Shown here: positions 26,135-35,802 of the stretch, piece by piece
Position numbering within the stretch: the first letter of the stretch is position 1
How the letters are laid out: the number at the start of each line of letters is the position of its first letter
Assembly: GCF_030064165.1 (NCBI RefSeq)
Contig: NZ_CP125947.1
Coordinates: forward strand, 4,464,001-4,528,000
DNA: 64,000 bases
Source of the DNA: Comamonas resistens
Lineage (GTDB): Bacteria > Pseudomonadota > Gammaproteobacteria > Burkholderiales > Burkholderiaceae_C
Direction: 5' to 3'
Made by a program: the position numbers and the translations under genes
Notes under the pieces: model-generated
Told to the model about the DNA's origin: nothing
The model's input: only the letters and a program-made list of their open reading frames with translations
The model's database searches: none

Positions 26135-27886
26135 TCAGCGATGACGCCAGTGCTGGGTGCGCTTTTGCATCCAGGCGTCGAGCGCGGCAATCAGCAAGCG
26201 ACCCACAGCGGCGGTGGCAAAGATCAGCGTCGCCATGGCGGCCGCAGGGGCGATATCGCCCGCGTCATCCATGGCCAGCACGGCGACTGAAGCCAACGTG
26301 GTTTCGGGCGAGTACAGAAACACGACGGCCGACACCGTGGTCATGGCATTCACAAAGAAGTAGCCAGCCACCTGCATGACGGCAGGCAGGCACACGGGCA
26401 GGTGCACGCGCCACAGCAGCGTCCAGAACGGCACGCCCATGGAATCGGCCACGCGCTCGTACTCGGCGTCCAGTTGCTGCAGGGCCGTCAGCTGCGTGAT
26501 ATGGGCCACCGAGAAGAAATGCGCCACCGAGCACAGCACCAGAATGCCCAGAGAGCCGTACAGAAAATGCAGCGGGTTGCCGCCCGCGTTGAAGAACAGG
26601 ATGTAGCCCAGACCCAGCGCCAGCCCCGGCACCGCCATGGGCAGCGTGGCCACGGCATGCAGCCACTGGCGGGCGCGCACCCAGCCCGTAGGCTTGGCCA
26701 CCAGATAGGCGCTCAGAAAGCTCAGCAACGCGCCAATCACCGCCGTGGCAGCGGCCATGGTCAGCGAATTGCCGTAGCTGGCCCAGCCGCCGCCATCCAT
26801 CATGTCGAACTGGTAGTGCTTGAAGCTCAGGCTCAGGTTGTAGGGCCAGAAGCTGACCAGCGAGGCCAGCATGGCCGTCCCCATCACCGCCAGCAATGCC
26901 AGGGCAATCAGGCTGCAATAGACCAGCAACGCACGGTCCAGCGGCGCGTGAGGCTGCGGCACCAGCGGTACGGCGCGCACAGCCATGGTCGCCGCCTGTT
27001 TGGCGCGCAGATGGCGTTCAGCAGCAAAAGCCAGGCCGGCTGGCACCAGCAGCAGCATGGCCACCACGGCGCCCATGGACAGGTTTTGCTGGCCTATCAC
27101 CTGCTTGTAGATATCGGTGGCCAGCATCTGCGTGTTGCCGCCAATCACCTTGGGCACGCCAAAGTCCGTCACCACCAGCACGAAGACCACGATCCAGGCA
27201 ATCATCAAACCATAGCGGCTGGCCGGCAGCGTGACCTGGCAGAAGCTGCGCCAGCGGCCCGCACCCAGCGTGGCCGCAGCCTCGTACAGGCGCGCATCGC
27301 CCGATGCCAGCGTGGTGCACAGAATCATCAGTGCGTGCGGAAACGTCCACAGCACCGATCCCAGAACGATGCCGAAAGGCCCATAGGCCGAGCCGCCCAG
27401 CAGCCAGCTCTTGAGCATGCCCTGCGCGCCAAACAGATAGATCAGGCTGATGGCCATGAGCAGCGATGGCGCCAGCAGCGGCACCAGCGCAATCGCGCGA
27501 AACAGCCTGGCCAGCGGCATGCAGCTGCGCACCACGCCATAGGCATAGCCATAGGCCAGGGCCACGCACAGCGTGCTGCTGAGGGCCGACAGCCACAGGC
27601 TGTTGAACAGCGACCGGCCTACGCCCAGCATCCGCGCATAGGCCATGAATTGCGCCAGACCGGAAAACTGACCGTCGGCCGATACAAAGCTGTGGCCCAG
27701 CAGCGTGCCCACGGGCAGTGCAATCGCTACCAGCAGCACGGCCAGCAGGCCCAGCACCAGAGCGCCCAGCCAGAGCTTTTCCCAGTTGAAGACGTAAGTC
27801 TGCCGCGGCGCAGTGGGGCCACTGGCCTGCTTGCGACTGGCAGAAGGAATGGACGCTGCGCCCAATACGGCGGTGCTGAAACTCAT
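26135..27886 (-). CDS. phnV: Putative 2-aminoethylphosphonate ABC transporter, fused double permease
   Basis: 583 residues from ATG 27886, which overlaps the ATPase stop as ATGA. About twelve membrane segments in two BPD-type permease units, each with an EAA-like loop: LYEAAATLGAGRWRSFCQVTLP (first half) and EYERVADSMGVPFWTLLWRVHLP (second half). One chain therefore supplies both permease halves, as in the TIGR03262 aminophosphonate permeases. Inner membrane; couples to the ATPase encoded just upstream. The symbol is by analogy with the Salmonella phn genes. Confidence 0.85.
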   Translation of the reverse strand: MSFSTAVLGAASIPSASRKQASGPTAPRQTYVFNWEKLWLGALVLGLLAVLLVAIALPVGTLLGHSFVSADGQFSGLAQFMAYARMLGVGRSLFNSLWLSALSSTLCVALAYGYAYGVVRSCMPLARLFRAIALVPLLAPSLLMAISLIYLFGAQGMLKSWLLGGSAYGPFGIVLGSVLWTFPHALMILCTTLASGDARLYEAAATLGAGRWRSFCQVTLPASRYGLMIAWIVVFVLVVTDFGVPKVIGGNTQMLATDIYKQVIGQQNLSMGAVVAMLLLVPAGLAFAAERHLRAKQAATMAVRAVPLVPQPHAPLDRALLVYCSLIALALLAVMGTAMLASLVSFWPYNLSLSFKHYQFDMMDGGGWASYGNSLTMAAATAVIGALLSFLSAYLVAKPTGWVRARQWLHAVATLPMAVPGLALGLGYILFFNAGGNPLHFLYGSLGILVLCSVAHFFSVAHITQLTALQQLDAEYERVADSMGVPFWTLLWRVHLPVCLPAVMQVAGYFFVNAMTTVSAVVFLYSPETTLASVAVLAMDDAGDIAPAAAMATLIFATAAVGRLLIAALDAWMQKRTQHWRHR

Positions 27887-28959
27887 GCAATCCTCCGCAG
27901 ATTCTCGGGCGTCGCCAGCGTCTGCAGCGCAGCTGCGGGCAGCTCCACCAACACCTCTCCCTGCAACCAATCGGGCAGTGGGGTGTCATGGCGCAGCGGC
28001 CATTGCACGTCGATCTGGCATTGCAGCGTAGGGCTGTAGACACGCACCAGCACCATGGAGCCCAGAAACGAAGTCTCCATCACCCGCGCCCGAAACAGAT
28101 TGGGCAGCGCGGTGGGCTGCGCCGGATGCAGCACCACGCTTTCGGGGCGAATCCCCACCAGCAAGGCATCTCCAGCGGCAAACCCCGCCGTCGCGCAATC
28201 GAGGCGCCCTTCGCCCACGCGTACCGCATCGCCTGTCTCGGCCACGGCGGGCAGCAAATTCATGCGCCCCACAAAGCCTGCAGCAAAGTGGCTGACCGGC
28301 TGGGCATAGAGCTGCTCGGGCGAGCCCTGCTGCTCGATACGGCCCTGGTGCATCAGCACCACGCGGTCGGCCATCGACAATGCCTCCTCCTGATCATGGG
28401 TCACCATGATGCAGGCAATGCCCAGCTGGCGCTGCAACTGGCGGATTTCGCTGCGCAGCTCGGTACGCACCTGGGCATCAAGGGCCGACAACGGCTCGTC
28501 CAGCAGCAGCAAGCGAGGTTGGGGAGCCAGAGCGCGCGCCAGCGCAATGCGCTGCTGCTGCCCGCCCGAAAGCTGGGCCGGATAGCGCTGTGCCTGCGCG
28601 CCCAGGCCTACCAGGGCCAGCATTTCCTGCACCCGGGCCTGTACCTGTCTGGTCGGCTGGCCCTTGAGACCAAAGGCTACATTCTGCGCGGCCGTCAGAT
28701 TGGGGAACAGCGCATAGCTCTGGAACACCACGCCAAAGCCTCGCCGAGATGCAGGCCAATGCGTGATGTCGTCAGCCTGGAGCAGAATGCGGCCCTCGTT
28801 GGCCTGCTCGATGCCGCACAGAATGCGCAGCAACGTGGTCTTGCCGCAGCCCGAGGGGCCCAGCAGGCTGACGAACTCGCCGCTGTCCACCGACAGGTCA
28901 ATGCCACGCAGCACCGGCTGGTCCTTGTACTGTTTGGCGATATGCTCAATGCGCAGCAT
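27883..28959 (-). CDS. phnT: Putative 2-aminoethylphosphonate ABC transporter, ATP-binding subunit
   Basis: 358 residues. Walker A LGPSGCGKTTLLRI (about 34-47), signature LSGGQQQRIALARAL, Walker B LLLLDEPLSALD and switch MVTHDQEEALSMADR are intact. The C-terminal region (about 240-350) is a TOBE-like beta domain (VRVGEGRLDC, VLVRVYSPTLQCQIDVQWP), typical of the spermidine/iron/phosphonate import ATPases. It energises uptake through the fused permease encoded next. The preceding 175 bases hold a GC-rich repeat, so the binding-protein gene may be partly uncoupled from this one. Confidence 0.88.
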   Translation of the reverse strand: MLRIEHIAKQYKDQPVLRGIDLSVDSGEFVSLLGPSGCGKTTLLRILCGIEQANEGRILLQADDITHWPASRRGFGVVFQSYALFPNLTAAQNVAFGLKGQPTRQVQARVQEMLALVGLGAQAQRYPAQLSGGQQQRIALARALAPQPRLLLLDEPLSALDAQVRTELRSEIRQLQRQLGIACIMVTHDQEEALSMADRVVLMHQGRIEQQGSPEQLYAQPVSHFAAGFVGRMNLLPAVAETGDAVRVGEGRLDCATAGFAAGDALLVGIRPESVVLHPAQPTALPNLFRARVMETSFLGSMVLVRVYSPTLQCQIDVQWPLRHDTPLPDWLQGEVLVELPAAALQTLATPENLRRIA

Positions 28960-29022
28960 GTATCTCTTTCAACGTGCAAAAAATCCAGGGCCACACCGCT
29001 TGCAACTGGCGCAGCCCGGCCC

Positions 29023-29110
29023 GGGGACGCCGAGCAAGAGCCGCCAGCAAGGGCGTCGTCCCCCTCCCGCGTAGCGAGAGAGGGGAAGGCGCGTAGCGCC
29101 TCAGGGGGAG
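29023..29110. repeat. GC-rich dispersed repeat, copy 1
   Basis: About 88 bases beginning GGGGACGCCGAGCAAGAG and ending in CGTAGCGCCTCAGGGGGAG, with internal CGCGTAGCG-type hairpins. The same element, with variation, is found at 38817-38890 in the same orientation and at 62533-62615 inverted. It lies between the phosphonate binding-protein and ATPase genes. Confidence 0.75.
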
Positions 29111-29134
29111 TGACTGGAGTCCCTCAGGGGGTGA

Positions 29135-30178
29135 TTACTTTTTTTCCGCTTTGGACTCGTAGCGTCGCGCCCACTCCGTCAGGATGCGATCGCGATTGGC
29201 AGCCGCCCAGCCAAAGTCGTTCTTGGCAAGACGCTTTTCCAGGTCGGCAGGAATGAACTCGTGCTTTTCCTGGGCCTCAGGCAAGGCCAGGATGGCGAAG
29301 TTGGCGGCGTACAACTTGTTGGCATCGGGCGTCACCGCCCAGTCGGCCAGGACCTTGGCGGCTTCCTGCTTTTTGCTGGTCTTCATGATGGCTGTGGCCT
29401 CCACATCCCAGCCCAGGCCTTCCCTGGGGAAGACGATGTCGATGGGCGCCCCATCCTTCTTGGTCTTGTTGGCCCGGTATTCAAAGCTCAGGCCCACGGG
29501 GAATTCGCCCGCGCCGGCCTGGCGGCAGGGCTTGGAGCCGCTGTGCGTGTAGACGCCGATGTTCTGGTGCAGCGCATCCATATAGGCCCAGCCCTTGTCC
29601 TCGCCCATCATCTGCAGCCAGGCGGCGACCATCAGATAGCCCGTTCCGCTGGAAGCAGGGTGAGGCATGGTGATGCTGCCCTTGAACTCGGGCTTGGTCA
29701 GGTCGGCCCAGCTGGCAGGCGTGGGCAGCTTGCGCTTTCCGCCCTCCACGGTGTTGAAACAGACGGCGGACGACCACAGATCCATGCCCACCCAGGTCGG
29801 CGTGGCTGCCGGATCGCGCATGGTGGAGCGCACCTTGGCCAGGTTTCTGGGCGCATAGGGCTGCAGCATGCCTTGCTTGTCCAGCAGCATCAGCGAAGTG
29901 GCGGCCACGCCCCAGATCACATCGGCCTGGGGATTGGCCTTTTCGGCCAGCAGACGGGCGGTGATGATGCCCGTGCTGTCGCGCACGAACCTCAGCTCGA
30001 TCTCGGGGTGGGCTTTTTCAAAGCCAACCTTGTAGGCCTTGATCTGATCGGCTTCCAGGGCCGAATAGACCAGCAACTCGGTCTTGGCGGCCTGGGCCAG
30101 AGATGCAAAGCCCAGAGCGGCCGAGGCCACGGCAATCAAGGTAAGGCGGCGAGTGCCGCAGGCAGTGACAAAGCGCAT
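29135..30178 (-). CDS. phnS: Putative 2-aminoethylphosphonate-binding periplasmic protein
   Basis: 347 residues. A signal peptide (1-30, ending ASLAQA) is followed by a type 2 periplasmic-binding fold of the Fbp/AfuA-like class: KTELLVYSALEADQIKAYKVGFEK, VRDSTGIITARLLAEKANPQADVIWG and LPTPASWADLTKPEFKGSITMPHPASSGTGYL. This layout matches the TIGR03261 phosphonate-binding proteins. It should deliver 2-aminoethylphosphonate or a relative to the permease. First gene of the operon, divergent from the LysR regulator. Ferric-ion binding proteins share the fold, but the associated oxidoreductase and regulator favour the phosphonate role. Confidence 0.85.
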   Translation of the reverse strand: MRFVTACGTRRLTLIAVASAALGFASLAQAAKTELLVYSALEADQIKAYKVGFEKAHPEIELRFVRDSTGIITARLLAEKANPQADVIWGVAATSLMLLDKQGMLQPYAPRNLAKVRSTMRDPAATPTWVGMDLWSSAVCFNTVEGGKRKLPTPASWADLTKPEFKGSITMPHPASSGTGYLMVAAWLQMMGEDKGWAYMDALHQNIGVYTHSGSKPCRQAGAGEFPVGLSFEYRANKTKKDGAPIDIVFPREGLGWDVEATAIMKTSKKQEAAKVLADWAVTPDANKLYAANFAILALPEAQEKHEFIPADLEKRLAKNDFGWAAANRDRILTEWARRYESKAEKK

Positions 30179-30487
30179 GAATAACAGTCCCGTGTTGTGA
30201 TTTCAAGGCATGAACGCTTGCATTCATGACATGCCGAGACTGTAGAAATCCTCTGTGAAACTGCCATGTCACAGAACTGAAATTTGCCAAAGCGGATATC
30301 AGCAAACTTTAGTGCCGTGGCAGTCCCTCAAGCGCTATCTTTATAAGAGCACGAGACGCCAACCGAGCATCAGAAACTTCATACGAGAGCTTTGCAACCC
30401 TTTTGTGGATTGCGCAATACGCTATCCAATCAATGAGCTTCTATGCGGGGACAATGAACACCTCTCACCGCCACCACCAGTCCCGCC
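30179..30487. promoter_or_regulatory. Divergent control region of the phosphonate operon and its LysR gene
   Basis: 309 bases. The most regular feature is a nested inverted repeat at 30207-30235: GGCATGAA, eight bases, TTCATG, then CATGCC. It lies about 30-57 bases upstream of the binding-protein start and is a plausible LysR-type or promoter-proximal operator. The half toward the LysR gene (30300-30440) is AT-rich with no clear boxes. No gene is supported here. Confidence 0.45.
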
Positions 30488-31384
30488 ATGTTTGTCACGC
30501 AGCTCAAATCGTTCTTCTGGGTCGCCCGGCTTGGCAGCATCACCCAGGCGGCACGTCAGCTGGGCCTGAGCCAGCCCACCGTCACGGCGCAGATCAAGGC
30601 CTTGGAGGAGATGTACGAGGTGGAGCTGTTCACCCGGCAAAGCGGGCGGCTGGCCATTACCGATGCCGGCCTGAAGCTGCTGCCGCAGATCGAGCAGCTG
30701 CTGCTGCAAACAGCGCAGATCGAATCCAGCATGCGTCAGTCCGGCACCGTGCAGCAGGGTCAGCTGCGCATTGGTGCCACCGCACCCTATTACGTGCTCG
30801 ATATCGTCAGGCGCTACCAGGCAGCATTGCCGCTGGTGGACATCAGCATACAGAGCGGCAATTCGCGCCAGATGATCCAGGCGCTGGCCGAGTATCGGGT
30901 GGATCTGGCCACCTCCTCTCACCTGGACACCGACCCGCGCCTGCTGCGCATCGAGCTGGGACGCGACCCCCTGGCCTTGGTCGTGCACGTAAAACACGCT
31001 CTTGCCAGACGTCCCCGGCAAGGAAAAATCGCACTGGACGCTCTGGCCAATGACACACTGATCTTGCGCGAACGCGGCTCCATGACCCGCCAGCTGACAG
31101 AGCAGATGCTGGAGTCCGCCCGCGTCACGCCTCACAAGATACTGGAAATCGCCAGCCGCGAATCCATACGCGAAGCCGTGATCCGCCAAATGGGCATCAG
31201 CATTTTTGCCCTCCACGAGGCATCGGCCCACCCCGACCTGGTGGTGCTGGAGCTTGCAGGCGATGTCCCCACTCTTGCAGAGTACCTGTACTGCCTGCGT
31301 GAGCGCCAGGACTCTCAGCTGATTCAGCCATTTCTGCAGATGGCTGAACGAACCCCGTTTAATCGAACAGCTCAGCCTGTTTGA
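30488..31384 (+). CDS. LysR-family regulator of aminophosphonate catabolism
   Basis: 298 residues. The N-terminal winged HTH (MFVTQLKSFFWVARLGSITQAARQLGLSQPTVTAQIKALE) is followed by a periplasmic-binding-like effector domain (about 90-290; QLRIGATAPYYVLDIVRRYQ). Sequence style and position match the LysR subfamily (TIGR03339) linked to 2-aminoethylphosphonate genes. It is divergent from the import operon and probably activates it in response to the phosphonate or a breakdown product. Its 3' end overlaps the rfbC 3' end by 26 bases on the opposite strand. Confidence 0.88.
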   Translation: MFVTQLKSFFWVARLGSITQAARQLGLSQPTVTAQIKALEEMYEVELFTRQSGRLAITDAGLKLLPQIEQLLLQTAQIESSMRQSGTVQQGQLRIGATAPYYVLDIVRRYQAALPLVDISIQSGNSRQMIQALAEYRVDLATSSHLDTDPRLLRIELGRDPLALVVHVKHALARRPRQGKIALDALANDTLILRERGSMTRQLTEQMLESARVTPHKILEIASRESIREAVIRQMGISIFALHEASAHPDLVVLELAGDVPTLAEYLYCLRERQDSQLIQPFLQMAERTPFNRTAQPV

Positions 31385-31910
31385 ATGCGGGCTGCTTCTG
31401 ATCTTTCTCGGACAAGGAAAACTCGATATCGAGCTGTGGCCACGCAATAGCTATGTCCGGATCATTCCAGAGCAAGCCCCGATCCGACTCCGGAGCGTAA
31501 TAGGCCGTGGTCTTGTACACAAAGTCAGCTGTGTCGCTGAGCACCACAAAGCCATGGGCAAAGCCCGGCGGAATCCAGAGCTGGCGGTGATTCTCGGCGC
31601 TCAGCTCCGCGCCCACCCATTGACCAAAGGTGGGCGAGCTGCGGCGGATATCCACGGCCACATCAAACACGGCACCCGAGATCACACGCACCAGCTTGCC
31701 CTGGGCATGGGGCGGCAGCTGGTAGTGCAGCCCGCGCAGCACGCCTTTGCTGCTGCGGCTGTGGTTGTCCTGAATGAACTCGAAGTTCGTGCCCGTGGCC
31801 TGGTTGAAGAGGTCCTGGCGAAAGCTTTCCAGAAAAAAGCCGCGCGCATCCCCAAACACCTTGGGCTCGATCAGAAAGACATCGGGAATGGCCAAAGGCG
31901 TGAACTTCAT
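31359..31910 (-). CDS. rfbC: dTDP-4-dehydrorhamnose 3,5-epimerase
   Basis: 183 residues, a cupin that epimerises C3 and C5 of dTDP-4-keto-6-deoxyglucose on the way to dTDP-L-rhamnose. Hallmarks are present: the N-terminal [51 protein letters not shown] with the catalytic His, and [24 protein letters not shown]. Last gene of the rfbBDAC operon; its start shares ATGA with the rfbA stop. The 3' end overlaps the convergent LysR gene. Confidence 0.97.
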   Translation of the reverse strand: MKFTPLAIPDVFLIEPKVFGDARGFFLESFRQDLFNQATGTNFEFIQDNHSRSSKGVLRGLHYQLPPHAQGKLVRVISGAVFDVAVDIRRSSPTFGQWVGAELSAENHRQLWIPPGFAHGFVVLSDTADFVYKTTAYYAPESDRGLLWNDPDIAIAWPQLDIEFSLSEKDQKQPAFKQAELFD

Positions 31911-32797
31911 GCGCGCACCTTTTCCTTGAGCACCTGCAGCAGATATTGTCCGTAGCCATTCTTGGCCAGCGCCTGGCCCAGCTTCTCCAGCTGGGCAGCA
32001 TCAATCCATTTCTGGCGATAGGCGATTTCTTCCGGGCAGGCCACTTTCAGGCCCTGGCGCTGCTGCAAGGTGGCGATGAATTGCCCGGCTTCGAGCAGGC
32101 TGTCATGGGTGCCGGTGTCCAGCCAGGCATAGCCTCGGCCCATCAGTTCCACATTGAGCTTGCCTTGCTGCAGATACATGCCGTTGAGGTCCGTGATCTC
32201 CAGCTCGCCCCGCGCTGAAGGCTTGACCTGCTTGGCCAACTCCACCACCTGCTCGTCGTAGAAGTACAGACCGGTGACGGCATAGTTGCTCTTAGGCTGT
32301 TTGGGCTTTTCTTCGAGCGACAGCACTTTGCCGGCGGCATCGAATTCGGCCACGCCATAGCGCTCGGGGTCTTGCACATGGTAGGCAAACACCGAGGCAC
32401 CGTCCTGCCGTGCATCTGCCTTTTTGAGCAGTGGCTGGAAGTCATGGCCGTAGAAGATGTTGTCCCCCAGTACCAGGGCGCTGGGAGCACCATTGAGGAA
32501 TTTCTCGCCAATCAGAAAGGCCTGGGCCAGGCCATCCGGACTGGGCTGCACCTCGTATTGAAGATTCAGGCCCCACTGGCTGCCGTCGCCCAGCAGTTGT
32601 TCGAATCGAGGCGTGTCCTGCGGGGTGCTGATGATCAGAATGTCCCGGATGCCCGCCAGCATCAGCGTGCTCAGCGGGTAGTAGATCATGGGCTTGTCGT
32701 AGATGGGCAGCAGTTGCTTGCTGATGGCCAGGGTGGCGGGGTGCAGACGGGTGCCGGAGCCGCCAGCCAAAATGATGCCTTTGCGCTGTGTCGTCAT
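31907..32797 (-). CDS. rfbA: Glucose-1-phosphate thymidylyltransferase
   Basis: 296 residues. First committed enzyme of dTDP-rhamnose synthesis (dTTP + glucose-1-phosphate to dTDP-glucose). Nucleotidyltransferase signature [22 protein letters not shown] at the N-terminus, then [31 protein letters not shown], and [20 protein letters not shown] near residue 225. Usual length for the family. A 62-base gap with a hairpin repeat separates it from rfbD, so rfbAC may be partly uncoupled from rfbBD. Confidence 0.97.
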   Translation of the reverse strand: MTTQRKGIILAGGSGTRLHPATLAISKQLLPIYDKPMIYYPLSTLMLAGIRDILIISTPQDTPRFEQLLGDGSQWGLNLQYEVQPSPDGLAQAFLIGEKFLNGAPSALVLGDNIFYGHDFQPLLKKADARQDGASVFAYHVQDPERYGVAEFDAAGKVLSLEEKPKQPKSNYAVTGLYFYDEQVVELAKQVKPSARGELEITDLNGMYLQQGKLNVELMGRGYAWLDTGTHDSLLEAGQFIATLQQRQGLKVACPEEIAYRQKWIDAAQLEKLGQALAKNGYGQYLLQVLKEKVRA

Positions 32798-32805
32798 GAT
32801 GAATC

Positions 32806-32858
32806 AATGAATAGCTCCAACGCTTTGCAGATAAGCGCTTGAAGCGAGTTATTTGAAA
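32806..32858. repeat. AGCGCTT hairpin repeat, copy 2
   Basis: A short element (AATAGCTCCAACGCTTTGC followed by GATAAGCGCTTGAAGCGAG) between rfbD and rfbA. It shares the AATAGCT and AGCGCTTGA words with the other copies but pairs less perfectly. Confidence 0.45.
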
Positions 32859-32859
32859 A

Positions 32860-33741
32860 TTACAGAATTTCGCGCAGCATGCGCTCCACGCCTTGCTGCC
32901 ATGCGGGCAGATGCAGTTGCATGGTCGCTTGCAGCTTTTGCGTATCCAGACGCGAGTTCAAGGGCCGCGCGGCCGGTGTCGGGAAGGCCGTGGTCGGCAC
33001 GGCGGCAATGCTTTGCACCTTCCAGTCCAGATCTGGGCGCAGGCTTTGAGCGCGCTCGATCACATGGCTGGCATAGGCATGCCAGTTGGTTTCTCCTGCC
33101 GCAACCAGATGGTAGAGACCGCCATCGCCTTCATGCGCTGCCACATGCCGCACGGCATGGGCCGTGACATCGGCAATCAGATCGGCGCCGGTGGGTGCCC
33201 CCCATTGATCGTTGATCACGCTGAGCGCTTCACGCTCCTGCGCCAGGCGCAACATGGTCTTGGCAAAGTTGCCGCCACGCGCTGCATAGACCCAGCTGGT
33301 GCGAAAAATCAGATGACGGCAATGCGTGGCCGCAATCCGCTGCTCGCCCTCCAGCTTGGTGCGACCATAGACCGACAGCGGCCCGGTCGTATCACCCTCC
33401 TTGCGTGCCGCACTGCCGGAGCCGTCGAAGACATAGTCGGTGCTGTAGTGCACCAGCAAGGCGCCCAGGCTTTTGGCCTCCTGCGCCATGACCTCGGGGG
33501 CCTTGGCGTTCAGGCGCAAGGCCAGGTCCGGCTCGCTCTCGGCCTTGTCCACCGCCGTATGCGCTGCGGCATTGACGATCACATCCGGGCGGATGCTGCG
33601 AATGGTATTCGCTAACGCCGACAGATCACCGATATCGCCACCGGTCTGTCGGTCCAGCGCAATCACCTCACCCAAAGGCGCGAGACTGCGCTGCAACTCC
33701 CAGCCGACCTGACCGTTCTTGCCCAGCAGCAGCAGCTTCAT
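32860..33741 (-). CDS. rfbD: dTDP-4-dehydrorhamnose reductase
   Basis: 293 residues from ATG 33741, which shares ATGA with the rfbB stop; the longer in-frame reading lies inside rfbB. An NADPH-dependent short-chain reductase that makes dTDP-L-rhamnose. Seen: [20 protein letters not shown] (nucleotide-binding Gly motif), [23 protein letters not shown], and [12 protein letters not shown] with the Tyr/Lys catalytic pair. Second gene of the operon. Confidence 0.96.
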   Translation of the reverse strand: MKLLLLGKNGQVGWELQRSLAPLGEVIALDRQTGGDIGDLSALANTIRSIRPDVIVNAAAHTAVDKAESEPDLALRLNAKAPEVMAQEAKSLGALLVHYSTDYVFDGSGSAARKEGDTTGPLSVYGRTKLEGEQRIAATHCRHLIFRTSWVYAARGGNFAKTMLRLAQEREALSVINDQWGAPTGADLIADVTAHAVRHVAAHEGDGGLYHLVAAGETNWHAYASHVIERAQSLRPDLDWKVQSIAAVPTTAFPTPAARPLNSRLDTQKLQATMQLHLPAWQQGVERMLREIL

Positions 33742-34808
33742 GCCGAAGCCTCGTCGGTGTACTGCTTTTGCACCCAGTCGCGGTAGGCACCCGATTGCAC
33801 ATTGGCCACCCATTCGGGGTTGTCCAGATACCATTGCACGGTCTTGCGAATGCCTGTCTCGAAGGTCTCTGCAGGCTTCCAGCCCAGCTCACGCTCGAGC
33901 TTACGCGCATCGATCGCATAGCGGCGATCATGGCCGGGGCGGTCCGTCACATAGCTGATCTGCTCGGCATAGGACTTGCCATCGCTGCGCGGACGCAGTT
34001 CGTCGAGCAAGCCGCACACGGTCTTGACGATGTCGATATTGGCCTTCTCGTTCCAGCCGCCCACGTTGTAGGTATCCCCCAGCTTGCCGGCTTCGAGCAC
34101 ACGGCGAATGGCGCTGCAATGGTCGCGCACATAGAGCCAGTCGCGCACCTGCATGCCGTCGCCATACACGGGCAAGGCCTTGCCCGCCAGTGCGTTGACG
34201 ATCATCAGCGGGATCAGCTTCTCCGGGAAATGCAGCGGGCCATAGTTGTTGCTGCAATTGGTGGTCAGCACTGGTAGCCCATAGGTGTGATGCCAGGCAC
34301 GCACCAGGTGGTCAGAAGCAGCCTTGCTGGCCGAGTACGGGCTGTTGGGCTCGTAATTGTGCTCTTCGGTAAATGCAGGGTCCGTGGGCGCCAGCGTGCC
34401 GTAGACCTCGTCGGTGGAGACATGCAGAAAGCGAAAGCCGGCCTTGGCCTCGCCTTCCAGACCATTCCAGTAGGCGCGCACCGCCTCCAGCAGGCGGAAA
34501 GTACCCACCACATTGGTCTGGATGAAGTCCTCGGGTCCATGAATGGAGCGGTCCACATGCGACTCGGCCGCAAAGTTCACCACGGCGCGAGGCTGGTGCT
34601 CCGCCAGCAACCGAGAAAGCTGCTTTTCATCACCAATATCAGCCTGCACAAAGATATGGCGCTGATCACCGTCAATACTTTTCAGGTTCTCCAGATTGCC
34701 TGCATAGGTCAGCTTATCGATATTGACCACGGGTTCATTTGTGTTGGCAAGCCAGTCCAATACAAAATTGGCACCAATAAAGCCTGCGCCACCAGTCACA
34801 AAAATCAT
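33738..34808 (-). CDS. rfbB: dTDP-glucose 4,6-dehydratase
   Basis: 356 residues, extended short-chain dehydrogenase with tightly bound NAD. It forms dTDP-4-keto-6-deoxyglucose. Motifs: [33 protein letters not shown] (catalytic Asp-Glu), and [15 protein letters not shown] (catalytic YxxxK), followed by [18 protein letters not shown]. First gene of the rfbBDAC operon. The rhamnose precursor would feed lipopolysaccharide or the glycan made by the cluster at 5.9-18.4 kb. Confidence 0.97.
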   Translation of the reverse strand: MIFVTGGAGFIGANFVLDWLANTNEPVVNIDKLTYAGNLENLKSIDGDQRHIFVQADIGDEKQLSRLLAEHQPRAVVNFAAESHVDRSIHGPEDFIQTNVVGTFRLLEAVRAYWNGLEGEAKAGFRFLHVSTDEVYGTLAPTDPAFTEEHNYEPNSPYSASKAASDHLVRAWHHTYGLPVLTTNCSNNYGPLHFPEKLIPLMIVNALAGKALPVYGDGMQVRDWLYVRDHCSAIRRVLEAGKLGDTYNVGGWNEKANIDIVKTVCGLLDELRPRSDGKSYAEQISYVTDRPGHDRRYAIDARKLERELGWKPAETFETGIRKTVQWYLDNPEWVANVQSGAYRDWVQKQYTDEASA

Positions 34809-34853
34809 AGGAAAAACCTCAAATCATGAAAATTCATTAGGGTGATCCTAGCG

Positions 34854-35627
34854 TCACCCCCAGCGCTTCTCCGCCATCACCAGCAAACCATCAAAAATCA
34901 GGTTGTTGACGAGCTGAAAAGGTCTTGTCATGCTCGGAGACATTTTCCAGCCTGCACCGCCAGCCATGATGCACATGGGTTCTGCCTGGCAATGCTCTGC
35001 CAGGTGCTGGTAAAGCCTCTCCACAGCCCCGGCAATCGCATAGGTACCACCGCTGGTCAACGCATCGCTGGTGTTTTTGGGAAACAGTTTGACCTCTCCC
35101 GTTGGGACATGCAGCCCTGCCGTGCCCCCTTCCAGAGCGCGCAGCATGATGCCATGGCCGGGAATGATGAGCCCACCAAGAAAGTGCCCCTCGGCATCCA
35201 TGGCATCCACAGTCACGGCCGTACCCACCATCACGGTGACCAAAGGCCTTTGCGGCCCTTGCTGCAGCATATGGTGGCGCGCACCGATCATGGCCACCCA
35301 GCGGTCTGCTCCCAGGCGCGAAGGATGGTCATAGCCATTGCTCACGCCGGCCTCTTGCAAGGAGGGAACCACCCACCGCGGCTCCAGGTTCCAGCCCAGC
35401 ATCTGTTCGATCTGTTCATGCACTCTGCGCCTGGCGGGCTCGCCCGCCACCACGCAGCCCAGCATGCGATCCGGCGCAGGCAAGCCAGCCCAGGCACCTT
35501 CCGCCAGCCGCTCGATATGCTCCAGAAACTCTGCCCCATGGGCCAGCAAGGCTGCGCCAGGCCGATGATCTTCATACATGGCCCACTTCAAACGAGTGTT
35601 GCCAATGTCTATGGCCAAAAATGTCAT
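34854..35627 (-). CDS. coaX: Type III pantothenate kinase
   Basis: 257 residues from ATG 35627 ([20 protein letters not shown]). Phosphorylates pantothenate in the first step of CoA synthesis. ASKHA-fold signs: the N-terminal phosphate loop [25 protein letters not shown] (the GADR family motif) and [28 protein letters not shown]. In many beta-proteobacteria coaX follows birA, which is not here. It is 45 bases downstream of the rfbB start region on the same strand and divergent from the LysM gene. Confidence 0.93.
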   Translation of the reverse strand: MTFLAIDIGNTRLKWAMYEDHRPGAALLAHGAEFLEHIERLAEGAWAGLPAPDRMLGCVVAGEPARRRVHEQIEQMLGWNLEPRWVVPSLQEAGVSNGYDHPSRLGADRWVAMIGARHHMLQQGPQRPLVTVMVGTAVTVDAMDAEGHFLGGLIIPGHGIMLRALEGGTAGLHVPTGEVKLFPKNTSDALTSGGTYAIAGAVERLYQHLAEHCQAEPMCIMAGGAGWKMSPSMTRPFQLVNNLIFDGLLVMAEKRWG

Positions 35628-35802
35628 GCGGCGGATTATCAGTACTTTTGCCCACAATGAAGCGATCAAAGTCGCATCCATTACAGCAGACGCGGAAATT
35701 GTCAAAAAACTGGCACTGCAGCAATCCTTAACAGTCCAGGCATCAATTCACGTTACATTGGTCTGCTTTCATTCCGTCCACTCATTTTTAAGGAGTCAAC
35801 CC

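Noticed and set aside
26402..28039. Long plus-strand open frame opposite the phosphonate permease
   Set aside because: His/Gln/Arg-rich composition typical of an antisense frame in GC-rich DNA; the minus strand has a full permease with EAA loops.
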